DNA from: Pseudohoeflea suaedae
Lineage (GTDB): Bacteria > Pseudomonadota > Alphaproteobacteria > Rhizobiales > Rhizobiaceae
DNA length: 64,000 nucleotides
NCBI RefSeq assembly: GCF_004354915.1
Contig: NZ_SMSI01000001.1
Location: forward strand, 1,736,001 to 1,800,000
Reading direction: 5' to 3'
Under the pieces are notes generated by a model. It had not been told where the DNA came from, did no database searches, and worked only from the letters and a program-made list of their open reading frames with translations. Position numbers and translations under genes: made by a program. Positions 33,856 to 42,481 of this stretch are shown in pieces. Each line of letters begins with the position of its first letter. Positions within the stretch are counted from its first letter, which is position 1.

Positions 33856-35598
33856 ATGACCGACACGCACAGGAAACTGATCAACGACCCCGACCGCCTG
33901 ATTGAGGATCTGATCGCCGGCATGGTGTCCGCCCATCCGCGCCACCTCACGGTGGAAGGGGAAACAGGCCGCGCAATCGTCGCGCTGAACGGTCCGCGCG
34001 AGGGCAAGGTGGGGATCGTGGTCGGCGGCGGTTCCGGCCACGAGCCGGCCTTTGCCGGCTATGTGGGGCAGGGGCTGGCCGATGCCGCGCCTCTGGGAAA
34101 CATCTTCGCCTCGCCGTCGCCGTCCCAGATCATGGATGCGGGCTTTGCGGCCGACGGTGGCGAGGGGGTTCTATTTCTCTACGGCAACTACACCGGCGAC
34201 GTGATGAATTTCGGCATGGCCGAGGGAAATCTCGCCAGGCACGGCATCACCGCGCGTTCATTCGTCGTCACGGATGACATCGCCTCCGCGCCGCTCGACA
34301 GGAAGGAGGAACGCCGCGGCATCGCCGGCGATTTCTTCGTCTTCAAGATTGCCGGCGCCGCTGCCGATCTGGGTCTCTCGCTCGATGAGGTCGAGGCCGC
34401 TGCCGCGCGTGCAAACGATGCGACCCGGACCATGGGCGTCGCACTTTCGGCCTGCATCATGCCGCAGACCGGCAAGGCCAATTTCGAGCTTCCGGTCGGG
34501 GAGATGGAAATCGGCATGGGCATTCATGGCGAGCCCGGCGTCGAGCGCGGCCCCGCCGGCAGCGCCGATGAGGTGGCCGACCGTCTGCTTGCGCCGATCA
34601 TCGAGGAACTTGAACTTGGGAAGGGCGATCGCGTTGCCGTTCTCGTCAACGGTCTCGGATCCACCACGCTGCTGGAACTCTATCTTCTCCACCGTCGCAC
34701 GGCCGGGACGCTCGAGGGGAAGGGCGTTGCGATCCATCACAGCTGGGTGGGCGAATACTGCACGTCGCTCGACATGGAAGGCGCATCGGTCACCGTGATG
34801 AAGCTCGACGAGGACCTGACCACCTGGCTGGATCATCCCTGCGACACACCGGCCCTGCGCGTCGGTGCATCGGCACCCAAATCCGTCAGCCCGCGCCGGA
34901 AGACGAGAAGCCGGACTGCCGTGAGCGAAACGCGCAGAACGGATATCGCGTCACTCAAGACCGACGGGGCAATCACACCTGCGACGTTCCGTGAAATGAT
35001 GCGAGCCGCTGCCGGCGCCATCTTCGCCGAGCGCGACCGCCTGAGCGAACTCGACGGCAAGATCGGCGACGGCGATCACGGACTGACGATGGAAATCGGC
35101 TGGAAGGCCGTGCTCTCTGCTCTCGACAAGGTCGAAGACGACGCGACGATCTCGATCATGTGCGACGACATCGCCTCCGCATTCCTCGAATCCGTCGGAG
35201 CGTCCGCGGGCCCGCTCTACGCGTCGGCATTCCAGTCGGCGGGACGTGCCGTTGCCGACCGGCTCAATCTCGATGCCGAGGCGCTCGTCGCATGGGTCGA
35301 GGGTATGGCCGACGGGATCGTCGACCGGGGCGGGGCGTCGGCGGGCGACAAGACGATGGTCGATGCCTGGCTGCCAGCCGCGGAAGCTGCAAGGCGGAAG
35401 CTCGGCCAGGGCGGATCCGAGATGGCGTGTCTGGCCGCCGCCGCCGCGGGCGCGCGGATCGGCGCCGATGCGACGAAGGACATGCGCAGCGGCCGCGGAC
35501 GCTCTAAGAAGCTCGGCGACCGCTCGGTCGGCCATATCGATCCTGGAGCCGAATCGACGGCCGTGCTTCTGGCGGCCTGGGCGAAAACTGTCAGTTGA
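33856..35598 (+). CDS. fused dihydroxyacetone/erythrulose kinase (DhaK-DhaL, ATP-dependent)
   Basis: The 580-residue protein joins a DhaK domain (about 1-330) and a DhaL domain (about 365-580), the layout of single-chain ATP-dependent Dak enzymes. DhaK shows GGGSGHEPAFAGYVGQGL and the covalent-substrate histidine His224 in MGIHGEPGVERG. DhaL shows the metal-binding ELDGKIGDGDHGLTME and GGASAGDKTMVDAWLPA. ATG 33856 follows GGGAGG by six bases. Relatives include dihydroxyacetone kinase and the D- and L-erythrulose kinases of Mycobacterium tetritol loci. Beside eryH/eryI, a ketotetrose substrate is attractive, but dihydroxyacetone cannot be excluded. Confidence 0.9.
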   Translation: MTDTHRKLINDPDRLIEDLIAGMVSAHPRHLTVEGETGRAIVALNGPREGKVGIVVGGGSGHEPAFAGYVGQGLADAAPLGNIFASPSPSQIMDAGFAADGGEGVLFLYGNYTGDVMNFGMAEGNLARHGITARSFVVTDDIASAPLDRKEERRGIAGDFFVFKIAGAAADLGLSLDEVEAAAARANDATRTMGVALSACIMPQTGKANFELPVGEMEIGMGIHGEPGVERGPAGSADEVADRLLAPIIEELELGKGDRVAVLVNGLGSTTLLELYLLHRRTAGTLEGKGVAIHHSWVGEYCTSLDMEGASVTVMKLDEDLTTWLDHPCDTPALRVGASAPKSVSPRRKTRSRTAVSETRRTDIASLKTDGAITPATFREMMRAAAGAIFAERDRLSELDGKIGDGDHGLTMEIGWKAVLSALDKVEDDATISIMCDDIASAFLESVGASAGPLYASAFQSAGRAVADRLNLDAEALVAWVEGMADGIVDRGGASAGDKTMVDAWLPAAEAARRKLGQGGSEMACLAAAAAGARIGADATKDMRSGRGRSKKLGDRSVGHIDPGAESTAVLLAAWAKTVS

Positions 35599-35678
35599 GC
35601 GCAAGCTGACCGTGGGGCGGATTGACCTGGCGGTTCGGCCCATTTACCTCCTGGCGCAACAGTCAGGAGCAAGTGCCC

Positions 35679-37025
35679 GTGTCCCAGTTTCCCCTCGGTC
35701 TCCACGCCCCCGTCGAACATTCCGCGCCCCTGCCCGAAAGGGCGGACGTGGTCGTCATCGGTGGCGGCGTGGTCGGTGTCTCGACCGCGATCCACCTCGG
35801 GCGGCGCGGCGCGAATGTCGTGCTCGTCGAAAAGGGACGCGTGGCTGGCGAGCAATCCTCGCGCAACTGGGGCTGGATCCGTCAGCAGGGGCGCGACACG
35901 GCCGAACTGCCCATCATGATCGAGGCGCGCCGCCTCTGGATCGAGCTGGCCGAGCAGAGCGGCGAGGATTTCGGGCTCACCCAGGGCGGCGTGACCTATC
36001 TCGCCCGCACGGATGCGGAACTGGACGGCTTTTCCCGCTGGCAGGTATTCGCGGCCAAGCTGGGTGTCGACACGATGATGCTCGATGCGGCGCAGACGGC
36101 CCAACTGATCCCCGGCATGACGCGCACATATCCAGGTGCGATGACGACCCCGTCCGACATGCGCGCCGAGCCCTGGCTCGCCGTTCCGGCACTTGCCCGC
36201 CTGGCCGCCCGCGAGGGGGTGACGATCGTGGAGGAATGCGCCGCACGCGCGCTCGACGTCGAAGGCGGACGGGTCGCCGGCCTGGTCACCGAAAAGGGCC
36301 GGATCGCCGCCTCCGAGGTGGTGCTTGCCGGCGGAGCGTGGTCCTCGCTCTTCCTGCGCCGCCACGGAATCGGTATTCCGCAGCTTTCCGTGCTCTCGAG
36401 CGTCGCCGCGACCGAACCGATGGCCCGGGTCTATACCGGTGGCGCGACCGACGACGAAGTGGCCTTCCGCCTGCGTCAGGATGGCGGATATACGCTCGCC
36501 GACGGTTCGGCCCATGACTTCTTCGTCGGTCCGGATGCTTTCCGCGCGCTGCCGAAATACCTGCCGGTCATGAAGAAGCACATGGCGGGTACGAAATTGC
36601 GGCCTCTAGCCCCGGCGGGTTACCCCGATGCCTGGGGGACCCCGCGCAATTGGGGCGAGGACGAGATGAGCCCCTTCGAGCGGATGCGCGTTCTCGATCC
36701 TAAACCGTCTCGGCACACGCTGAAGACATTCATCGGCCGTTTCGAAAGGCTGTTTCCGCAGCTCGGTCCGGTGAAGATCAAGGCGAGCTGGGGCGGGATG
36801 ATCGACACGCTGCCCGACATCGTGCCGATCATCGACCGTGCCGGCCAGTTGCCGGGGCTCACCATCGGCACGGGGATGTGCGGCCACGGTTTCGGCATCG
36901 GTCCCGGCGTCGGGCGCGTGCTGGCCGACAAGGTGATGGGCAACGAGATCGGCCACGACCTGCGCCGCTTCCGGCTCGCGCGTTTCTCGGACGGCTCGAA
37001 ACTCGACCTCGGCCCGTCGCTCTAG
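35679..37025 (+). CDS. FAD-dependent oxidoreductase of the DAO/DadA family
   Basis: A 448-residue FAD protein with the N-terminal dinucleotide motif ADVVVIGGGVVGVSTAIHL (about residues 22-40) and the DAO-family C-terminal return segment GLTIGTGMCGHGFGIGPGVG. It probably oxidises an amine or D-amino acid. The substrate is unknown, and no subunit partner is adjacent. GTG 35679 is preceded by AGGAG with nine-base spacing; an alternative in-frame GTG at 35673 is too close to that site. It follows the Dak gene after 80 bases and need not belong to the polyol pathway. Its stop overlaps that of the convergent hydrolase. Confidence 0.8.
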   Translation: MSQFPLGLHAPVEHSAPLPERADVVVIGGGVVGVSTAIHLGRRGANVVLVEKGRVAGEQSSRNWGWIRQQGRDTAELPIMIEARRLWIELAEQSGEDFGLTQGGVTYLARTDAELDGFSRWQVFAAKLGVDTMMLDAAQTAQLIPGMTRTYPGAMTTPSDMRAEPWLAVPALARLAAREGVTIVEECAARALDVEGGRVAGLVTEKGRIAASEVVLAGGAWSSLFLRRHGIGIPQLSVLSSVAATEPMARVYTGGATDDEVAFRLRQDGGYTLADGSAHDFFVGPDAFRALPKYLPVMKKHMAGTKLRPLAPAGYPDAWGTPRNWGEDEMSPFERMRVLDPKPSRHTLKTFIGRFERLFPQLGPVKIKASWGGMIDTLPDIVPIIDRAGQLPGLTIGTGMCGHGFGIGPGVGRVLADKVMGNEIGHDLRRFRLARFSDGSKLDLGPSL

Positions 37026-37675
37026 CTTCTCTCGACAATCCTGTCGGCGAGGGCTCTGGCCGACTTCGCCATCTCGGCGATGTGCCGATCGAGCGTCAGG
37101 CCGGATGCCTTGCGGGGCTTGAGATCGTGATCGCCGTCGGCAAGCCATTTGAGCTCGATAGCCGGCGACAGCGCGAAATTCCCGGCTTCAGTCTCGTTGC
37201 CGAAGGGATCGCGCGCGCCCTGGCAGATCAGTGCCGGCGTCGTCATCGTGGCCAGATGCGCGGTGCGGAGCTTCTCCGGCTTTCCGGGGGGATGGAAGGG
37301 ATAGCCAAGGCACAGGAGCCCGTGGGCCAGACCTGCAGCCGCCAGCTCGTCGGCCACCATGCTCGCCACGCGGCCGCCCATCGATTTGCCGCCGATGATC
37401 AGCGGTGTCCCGGCGTCGAGTGCGGCGACGGCTTCGCGATATTCGGCCATCACCGTCTCTGCCCTGGGCGGCGGCTTCCTGCCCGCTCCGGTGCGTCGTC
37501 CGGCCATGTAGGCGAACTCGAAACGGGCGACGCGAAGGTTCTCCCGGGCCAGGGCCGCCGCGACCGCGTTCATCCAGTCGCTGTCCATCGGTGCGCCCGC
37601 GCCATGGGCGAGGAGAATGGTGGTCCGGGCATCCGCCGGACCGTCGAACAGGAAGTGTGATGATCTGTCGCTCAT
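37022..37675 (-). CDS. alpha/beta hydrolase (KANL3/Tex30-like)
   Basis: A 217-residue alpha/beta hydrolase. The nucleophile elbow is GGKSMGGRVASM with Ser98; the likely acid and base are in CQGARDPFGNE and LADGDHDLKPRKASG. The start region LLAHGAGAPMDSDWM provides the oxyanion hole. The layout matches the small KANL3/Tex30 group, whose substrates are unknown. ATG 37675 is used; an in-frame ATG at 37681 is equally possible as neither has a clear ribosome site. Confidence 0.8.
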   Translation of the reverse strand: MSDRSSHFLFDGPADARTTILLAHGAGAPMDSDWMNAVAAALARENLRVARFEFAYMAGRRTGAGRKPPPRAETVMAEYREAVAALDAGTPLIIGGKSMGGRVASMVADELAAAGLAHGLLCLGYPFHPPGKPEKLRTAHLATMTTPALICQGARDPFGNETEAGNFALSPAIELKWLADGDHDLKPRKASGLTLDRHIAEMAKSARALADRIVERS

Positions 37676-37711
37676 GCGCATTCAATAGCGGGTGTCGCGC
37701 GGCAAAGGCAA

Positions 37712-38509
37712 TCAGCCGGCGGAAATGGCCTGCGGAAGGACGAACAGATGGTCGCGCGGCACTTCACCGACTTTCAGCGCGCAGCCGAAGACTTCGGCGA
37801 GCGTTTCGTCCTGCAGCACCTCTTTCGGCGTCCCGGTGGCGGCCACTTCGCCGGAGGAGATCAGGGTGATCCGGTCGCCGAACATGGCCGTCAGGTTGAG
37901 GTCGTGCATCACCGCGATCACCCCGCCGCCGCGACGCGCGTAATTGGCGGCAAGTTCCATGATCATCAGCTGGTGGCGGATATCGAGGCTGGATACGGGT
38001 TCGTCGAGAAACAGCCAGCGCGGACCGTGATGCTGGGAGACCGGGTTCCATATCTGGCAGAGCACGCGGGCAAGCTGCACGCGCTGGCGCTCGCCGCCCG
38101 AAAGTTCCTGATAGTAGCGCCCGGCAAAGCCCGGGAGATCGACCGCCTCGAGCGCGTCGGCGATCCGCTGCCGGCGCGCCTCGTTACCGGCAAGCATCGG
38201 GCCGGCGGCAACGCCCAGGCCGACGACTTCGGACACCGTGAAGGGGAAGGCAAGCGCCGTATCCTGCGGCAGCACCGCGCGGGTGGCGGCCAGCATGTGC
38301 GCGGGATAGGCGCCGAGTTCCCTGCCGTTGATCGTGATGGCTCCGGCGGCAGTCAGTTCGCCGGTCAGCGCGCGCATGAGGGTCGTCTTGCCTGAGCCGT
38401 TCGGGCCGATGATCACCGTCACTTCGCCCGGGCGGGCGGAGAAATCGACGCCGTGAAGAATGCGCCTCCTGCCGTAGGCGACCTCGAGGCCGCGCGCTTC
38501 GATCGTCAT
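37712..38509 (-). CDS. hmuV: haem ABC transporter ATP-binding protein HmuV
   Basis: The 265-residue ATPase has Walker A IGPNGSGKTTLMRALTG, signature ELSGGERQRVQLARVL and Walker B WLFLDEPVSSLDI, with the His switch AVMHDLNLTAM. The FecE/BtuD-like sequence and the gene order hemP-hmuS-hmuT-hmuU-hmuV identify it as the haem importer ATPase. It would energise transport of haem from periplasm to cytoplasm with HmuU. It is the last gene of the operon, 12 bases after hmuU. Confidence 0.93.
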   Translation of the reverse strand: MTIEARGLEVAYGRRRILHGVDFSARPGEVTVIIGPNGSGKTTLMRALTGELTAAGAITINGRELGAYPAHMLAATRAVLPQDTALAFPFTVSEVVGLGVAAGPMLAGNEARRQRIADALEAVDLPGFAGRYYQELSGGERQRVQLARVLCQIWNPVSQHHGPRWLFLDEPVSSLDIRHQLMIMELAANYARRGGGVIAVMHDLNLTAMFGDRITLISSGEVAATGTPKEVLQDETLAEVFGCALKVGEVPRDHLFVLPQAISAG

Positions 38510-38521
38510 CGCAAATTACTC

Positions 38522-39604
38522 TCAGAGGTCGAGAAGGCCGCGCCGGCGCAGCAGGATCCACAGGAAGAAGGGAGCGCCGATCGCGGCTGTGACGATGCCG
38601 ATAGGCAGTTCGGCGGGCGCGACCAGCGTGCGGCTCACGCCGTCGGCCAGCGTCAGGAACGCGCCGCCCAGAAGCGCCGAGCAGGGCAGCAGATATTTGT
38701 GATCGGGTCCGATGGCGAGCCGCAGGAGATGAGGGACCACGATGCCGACGAAGCCGATGGCGCCGGCTGCGGCGACGGAGGCGCCTGTCGCGGCCGCCAC
38801 CACCACGATGGTGATGTTTTTCATCCGCTGGACGGAAATTCCCATGTGGTGGGCTGCCGATTCGCCGAGCGCCAGCGCATTGAGCCCGCGCGCCAGGAAC
38901 GGGCTTGCGGCGAACGCGACAAAGATGATCGGAGCGGTGGCGGCAACCTTGGTCCAGGTGGCGCCTGCGAGCGAGCCCAGTCCCCAGAAGGTGAGATCGC
39001 GCAGTTGCGCGTCGTCGGCGACGTAGATGAGGACACCGGTCGCCGCGCCCGCAAAGGCGCCGATGGCGATGCCGGCGAGCAGCAGCGTGGCGATCGAGGT
39101 GCGGCCGTTGCGGGTGGCGATCCGGTAGAGCAGCCAGGCGGTGATCAGGCCGCCGGAGAAGGCCGACAGGGGCAGCGCGTAGATGCCGGTGAAGGAGAGA
39201 ATGCCGCCGCCGAGCACGATTGTGGAGACCGCGCCGAGGCCGGCGCCGGCGGATACGCCGACGATGCCCGGATCGGCAAGCGGATTGCGGAACAGACCCT
39301 GCATCAGCGCGCCGGAGACCGCCAGACCGCCGCCGATAAGGATGCCGAGCACGATGCGCGGCAGGCGGATCGATTCCATGATCAGGTAGTCGGTGGCTTT
39401 GAGGCCGGCTCCGTCGTCGAGGCCGAGGCGGGTGAGGATCACGCGCCAGGCCGGCGTGTCGGCCGCGCCGAGCACGAGGCCGAAGAGCGCAGCGCCGACG
39501 AGCAGCACGGCCAGTCCGGCAAGCGTGAGGCGCGCCCGTCTGCTGCGGTCGCCATCCATCAGGATGGCCGGAGCGATGCAGGTGGACGCCGGGCGCTGCA
39601 GCAC
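38522..39604 (-). CDS. hmuU: haem ABC transporter permease HmuU (FecCD family)
   Basis: A 360-residue FecCD-type permease with about nine to ten membrane helices. Landmarks are RLPRIVLGILIGGGLAVSGA, LMQGLFRNPLADPGIVGVSA and a C-terminal GIVVPHLLRLAIGPDHKYLL. It dimerises with HmuV to import haem delivered by HmuT. GTG 39604 begins one base after the hmuT stop with GGGAG eight bases upstream; an internal ATG at 39559 lacks a site. Confidence 0.93.
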   Translation of the reverse strand: MLQRPASTCIAPAILMDGDRSRRARLTLAGLAVLLVGAALFGLVLGAADTPAWRVILTRLGLDDGAGLKATDYLIMESIRLPRIVLGILIGGGLAVSGALMQGLFRNPLADPGIVGVSAGAGLGAVSTIVLGGGILSFTGIYALPLSAFSGGLITAWLLYRIATRNGRTSIATLLLAGIAIGAFAGAATGVLIYVADDAQLRDLTFWGLGSLAGATWTKVAATAPIIFVAFAASPFLARGLNALALGESAAHHMGISVQRMKNITIVVVAAATGASVAAAGAIGFVGIVVPHLLRLAIGPDHKYLLPCSALLGGAFLTLADGVSRTLVAPAELPIGIVTAAIGAPFFLWILLRRRGLLDL

Positions 39605-39605
39605 G

Positions 39606-40499
39606 TCAGTTGCTCCCGCCTGTCGTCAGATCCGCGATGCGGGTGGCGAGTTCGCGTGCCGCCTGAGCGGTGCGCGGGCCGAAGCCGAGCAGATACTGCC
39701 CGTCCATGCGGATCAGTGCCTTGTCGCGGCCCGCAGGTGTGGCGGATACGGCGGGGAGGGCGAGAAGGGCAGCGTCCTGGGTGTCGTGGCTTTCGTTGAT
39801 GCCGCGATCCATCAGCAGGATGACGTCCGGTGCGGCGGCCAGTATTGCCTCGTCGGTCACGGGTTTGTAGCCGTCGAAACCGGAGAGCGCATTTTCCGCC
39901 CCCGCCATTTCGATGATGGACTGGGCATGGGACTGCGCGCCGGCTGCCATGATGCGCCCGTCCCTGAGGGCGAGCACGAAGAGCACTTTCGCCGGTTTTT
40001 CGATCCGCGCGGCGGCATCTGCCGCGGCATCGAGATCGTCCTGCACCGTGCGGGCAAGCTTTTGGCCTTGTGCCTCCGCGCCGAGCGCCTTGGCGATGGC
40101 CTCGATCTTGGCGATGACGCCCGCCCCGTCATAGGCTTCCGGAATGACGGCGATCGGCACGCCGGCGGCTTCGATGACCTGACGCGCTTCCGGCGGGCCA
40201 TAGCCTTCGAGCGCGATGACGAGGTCGGGGTTCACCGACAGAACACCTTCCGGCGAGAGCTGACGGATGTAGCCGACATCCGGAAGAGCCTTCGCCGCTT
40301 CCGGATAGATGCTCGTCTGGTCGCGCGCGGTCAGCCGGGCTTCTTCGCCCAGCGCATAGACGATCTCGGTGACCGAGCCTCCGATGGAAACGATGCGGCT
40401 CGCCTTGTCCTCCGCCGAAGCGGAGGAGAGGAACGCGGCAAGACCCGCCGCCAGCGCGAGCGAACGGCCGGCAGCCCTGAAAACGGGGAGTGTGGTCAT
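39606..40499 (-). CDS. hmuT: haem ABC transporter substrate-binding protein HmuT
   Basis: A 297-residue periplasmic binding protein of the cluster A-II (FhuD/BtuF-like) class. The signal peptide is MTTLPVFRAAGRSLALAAGL through SSASA. The mature start RIVSIGGSVTEIVYALGEEA and later PDLVIALEGYGPPEARQVIE are typical. HmuT carries haem from the outer-membrane receptor to HmuUV. It lies one base past the hmuS stop region, tightly coupled. Confidence 0.93.
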   Translation of the reverse strand: MTTLPVFRAAGRSLALAAGLAAFLSSASAEDKASRIVSIGGSVTEIVYALGEEARLTARDQTSIYPEAAKALPDVGYIRQLSPEGVLSVNPDLVIALEGYGPPEARQVIEAAGVPIAVIPEAYDGAGVIAKIEAIAKALGAEAQGQKLARTVQDDLDAAADAAARIEKPAKVLFVLALRDGRIMAAGAQSHAQSIIEMAGAENALSGFDGYKPVTDEAILAAAPDVILLMDRGINESHDTQDAALLALPAVSATPAGRDKALIRMDGQYLLGFGPRTAQAARELATRIADLTTGGSN

Positions 40500-40500
40500 C

Positions 40501-41547
40501 CTATGCCGCCTTGCGACCGTCGACGCGGGGCAGGCTTTCCATGATCTCGCGCCAGACCGGGCGTTCGTCCTGGCCTTCGACGCGCTTGCCGAAGAACTGG
40601 ATGATCATCTCCCCGTCGGCGTCATAGGCCTCGAGCGAGGTGACATGGCCCTTGTCGGTGGGTTTGCGCACGGCCCAGACTTGTGCGATCCGGTCGGTCC
40701 TGAGATGCAGGTGGAAAGTCGGGTCCATGATGTTGAGCCACGGGCCCATGGTCTTGATCGCCTCCACCGGGCCGGAATGGATCTGGATGCAGCCCTGATT
40801 GCCGACGAAGCACATGATCGGCAGCTTCTCGTTGGCCGAAAGCTTCAGCATCGCCTCCACCGAGGACTTGTCGATCTGCCAGGCGAAATCCTCGCCGATT
40901 GCCTGGATCGCGTCGAGCCGGTCGACATTGAGCTTGCGCAGGATGGTGACGAACTGGTGGGTGTCCTTCATGCGCATCCAGCGATCGCGCAATTCTTCGA
41001 GCGGCACGTCGGACACCGTCTCCTCGGGCACTTCAGCCGCGACCGTGACCATGCCCGGCGTCTGGTCGTCGAGCGCCAGCTGTCCGACGAGAGCGTTCCA
41101 CTTGTCGAGATCCGTCGCCGGGCGGGCATGGACCTTGTGGACGGCATTGCCCTGGGCGTCGAAGAACTGGAGGCTGTGCTTGATCGTGTCGCCGTCACCC
41201 GAGCGGACCGCGAAACCATGCGCCCATTTCGTCGGGAACATGCGTGTGTCGATCTGCTCGCCCAGCATCATGGCCGCGTGCTTGCCGGCGATATAGCGGT
41301 CGTAGACGCCGATCTTCTCGTGCACCGCATTCTCGTTGCGGGTGAGCGCCATGACTTCGCCGACGGCTTCGAGGGCCGGGAAGATCTTCTCGAATTCGAC
41401 GGTGATGCGGCGTGCGGTCTCGCCGCAATGAGCGGCGACGAGTTCGCCTTCCGTTATTCCGAGATTTTGCGCCAGATCGCGCGCCCGCATTTTCGGGTTG
41501 TCGCGCACCGCAGCCCGGATGTCTGCGTGTGATGGGGTGGTGGTCAT
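40501..41547 (-). CDS. hmuS: haem-degrading/haem-trafficking factor HmuS
   Basis: The 348-residue protein has two HemS/ChuX-type repeats, the first with NPKMRARDLAQNLGITEGEL and the second with NEKLPIMCFVGNQGCIQIHS followed by HLHLRTDRIAQVWAVRKPT. HmuS-type proteins accept cytoplasmic haem and, in some species, open it to release iron. ATG 41547 matches the family N-terminus; a GTG at 41565 overlapping the hemP stop (GTGA) is an alternative that adds six residues and would couple translation to hemP. Confidence 0.92.
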   Translation of the reverse strand: MTTTPSHADIRAAVRDNPKMRARDLAQNLGITEGELVAAHCGETARRITVEFEKIFPALEAVGEVMALTRNENAVHEKIGVYDRYIAGKHAAMMLGEQIDTRMFPTKWAHGFAVRSGDGDTIKHSLQFFDAQGNAVHKVHARPATDLDKWNALVGQLALDDQTPGMVTVAAEVPEETVSDVPLEELRDRWMRMKDTHQFVTILRKLNVDRLDAIQAIGEDFAWQIDKSSVEAMLKLSANEKLPIMCFVGNQGCIQIHSGPVEAIKTMGPWLNIMDPTFHLHLRTDRIAQVWAVRKPTDKGHVTSLEAYDADGEMIIQFFGKRVEGQDERPVWREIMESLPRVDGRKAA

Positions 41548-41561
41548 CTCCCAGCGGCCTT

Positions 41562-41774
41562 TCACTTGTTGAGTATGAGTTTGCCCTGACGGGTAATCTT
41601 CAGGCGATAGAGGGAGCCGTCATGCATGATGCCGATCTCCGAGAGACGACCGAATAACTCCCTGCTTTCGACGACTTTCACCCCGCTTTTTTCTGCAGCG
41701 TCGCGGAGTGTGATCCCGGCGGACTCCGGGGGGGTGTCGGAAGGGGCGTTTCGGGCGCTCGAATGTGGCGTCAT
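41562..41774 (-). CDS. hemP: HemP (HmuP) haem-uptake regulator
   Basis: A 70-residue HemP-family protein: the signature SRELFGRLSEIGIMHDGSLY continues into RLKITRQGKLILNK at the C-terminus. In rhizobia this small protein (HmuP) is an activator needed for expression of the haem receptor. It is the first gene of hemP-hmuSTUV and lies just after the IRO-type site at 41852-41866. Confidence 0.95.
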   Translation of the reverse strand: MTPHSSARNAPSDTPPESAGITLRDAAEKSGVKVVESRELFGRLSEIGIMHDGSLYRLKITRQGKLILNK

Positions 41775-41851
41775 GACAGGATGAGTCCCTCGTCTCGCTG
41801 GGCTGGCAAAAGGCTGGCTGGGCGAGGGGTGTTGGATAAGGTGTTATTTCT

Positions 41852-41866
41852 TGACACGAATTATCA
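41852..41866. promoter_or_regulatory. IRO-type (RirA) iron-control site between hemP and tonB operons
   Basis: TGA-CACGAATTA-TCA fits the TGA-N9-TCA core proposed for RirA iron-responsive operators. It overlaps a TTGACA (41851-41856) that could be a -35 element for the rightward operon and an AT-rich stretch that could hold the leftward -10. A repressor bound here would shut both operons when iron is sufficient. Confidence 0.6.
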
Positions 41867-41973
41867 TGTTTTATATCGGATGCAATAGTGGAGTGGAAAA
41901 ATCATGTTTTCTCTTCCCAACGCGCCTGGGCTCTTCTAATTGCAGCAGGCGAGGCTAATAACGGAGTGCAGTC

Positions 41974-42453
41974 ATGAGTTTGGCGATGTCGCGCGGTTCG
42001 CGCAGCAAATGTGGTTCAATGGCAGGGAAATCGGGGCTCGCCTCCGCTCTCGCCGCCGCGGTCATGCTCTCTGCGCCTGTGATGAGTGCCAATGCCGCCC
42101 CTGAAGCCTCGGTGGATATCGAGCTCAACAGGCTCGAACAGAACGGCGAAGCCTGCCGCATGACTTTCGTGACCCGCAACGGTCTGTCCGCCGATCTCGA
42201 AAGCAGCGGATTTGAAATGGTCGTCTTCGATGCGAAGGGCCTGGTGAAGATGATGACGGTCTTCGACTTCGGCGCGCTTCCCGCGGGCAAGACGGTCGTG
42301 CGCCGTTTCGACCTGCCCGATACCGGCTGCGAAAGCGTCTCGCGCATCCTCGTCAACGGCGCCGCGCGCTGCAAGGGCGCGGGTATCGAGGCCGCCGATT
42401 GCGCCAAGGCGCTGAAAACCAAGAACCTGACCGACGCAGAATTCGGCTCGTGA
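41974..42453 (+). CDS. small exported Cys-containing protein preceding exbB
   Basis: A 159-residue protein of no family I recognise. It has an N-terminal signal-like segment (MAGKSGLASALAAAVMLSAP through SANAA, with a possible second start at ATG 42019) and a mature region of about 115 residues with four cysteines (GEACRM, DTGCES, AARCKG, AADCAK), enough for two disulfides. It lies 28 bases upstream of exbB and directly downstream of the IRO-type site, so it is probably an iron-regulated periplasmic partner of the TonB system. A haem- or TonB-related role is inferred only from position. Confidence 0.7.
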   Translation: MSLAMSRGSRSKCGSMAGKSGLASALAAAVMLSAPVMSANAAPEASVDIELNRLEQNGEACRMTFVTRNGLSADLESSGFEMVVFDAKGLVKMMTVFDFGALPAGKTVVRRFDLPDTGCESVSRILVNGAARCKGAGIEAADCAKALKTKNLTDAEFGS

Positions 42454-42481
42454 ACAAGAGCCCGCAACAAGGACGCCTCCC

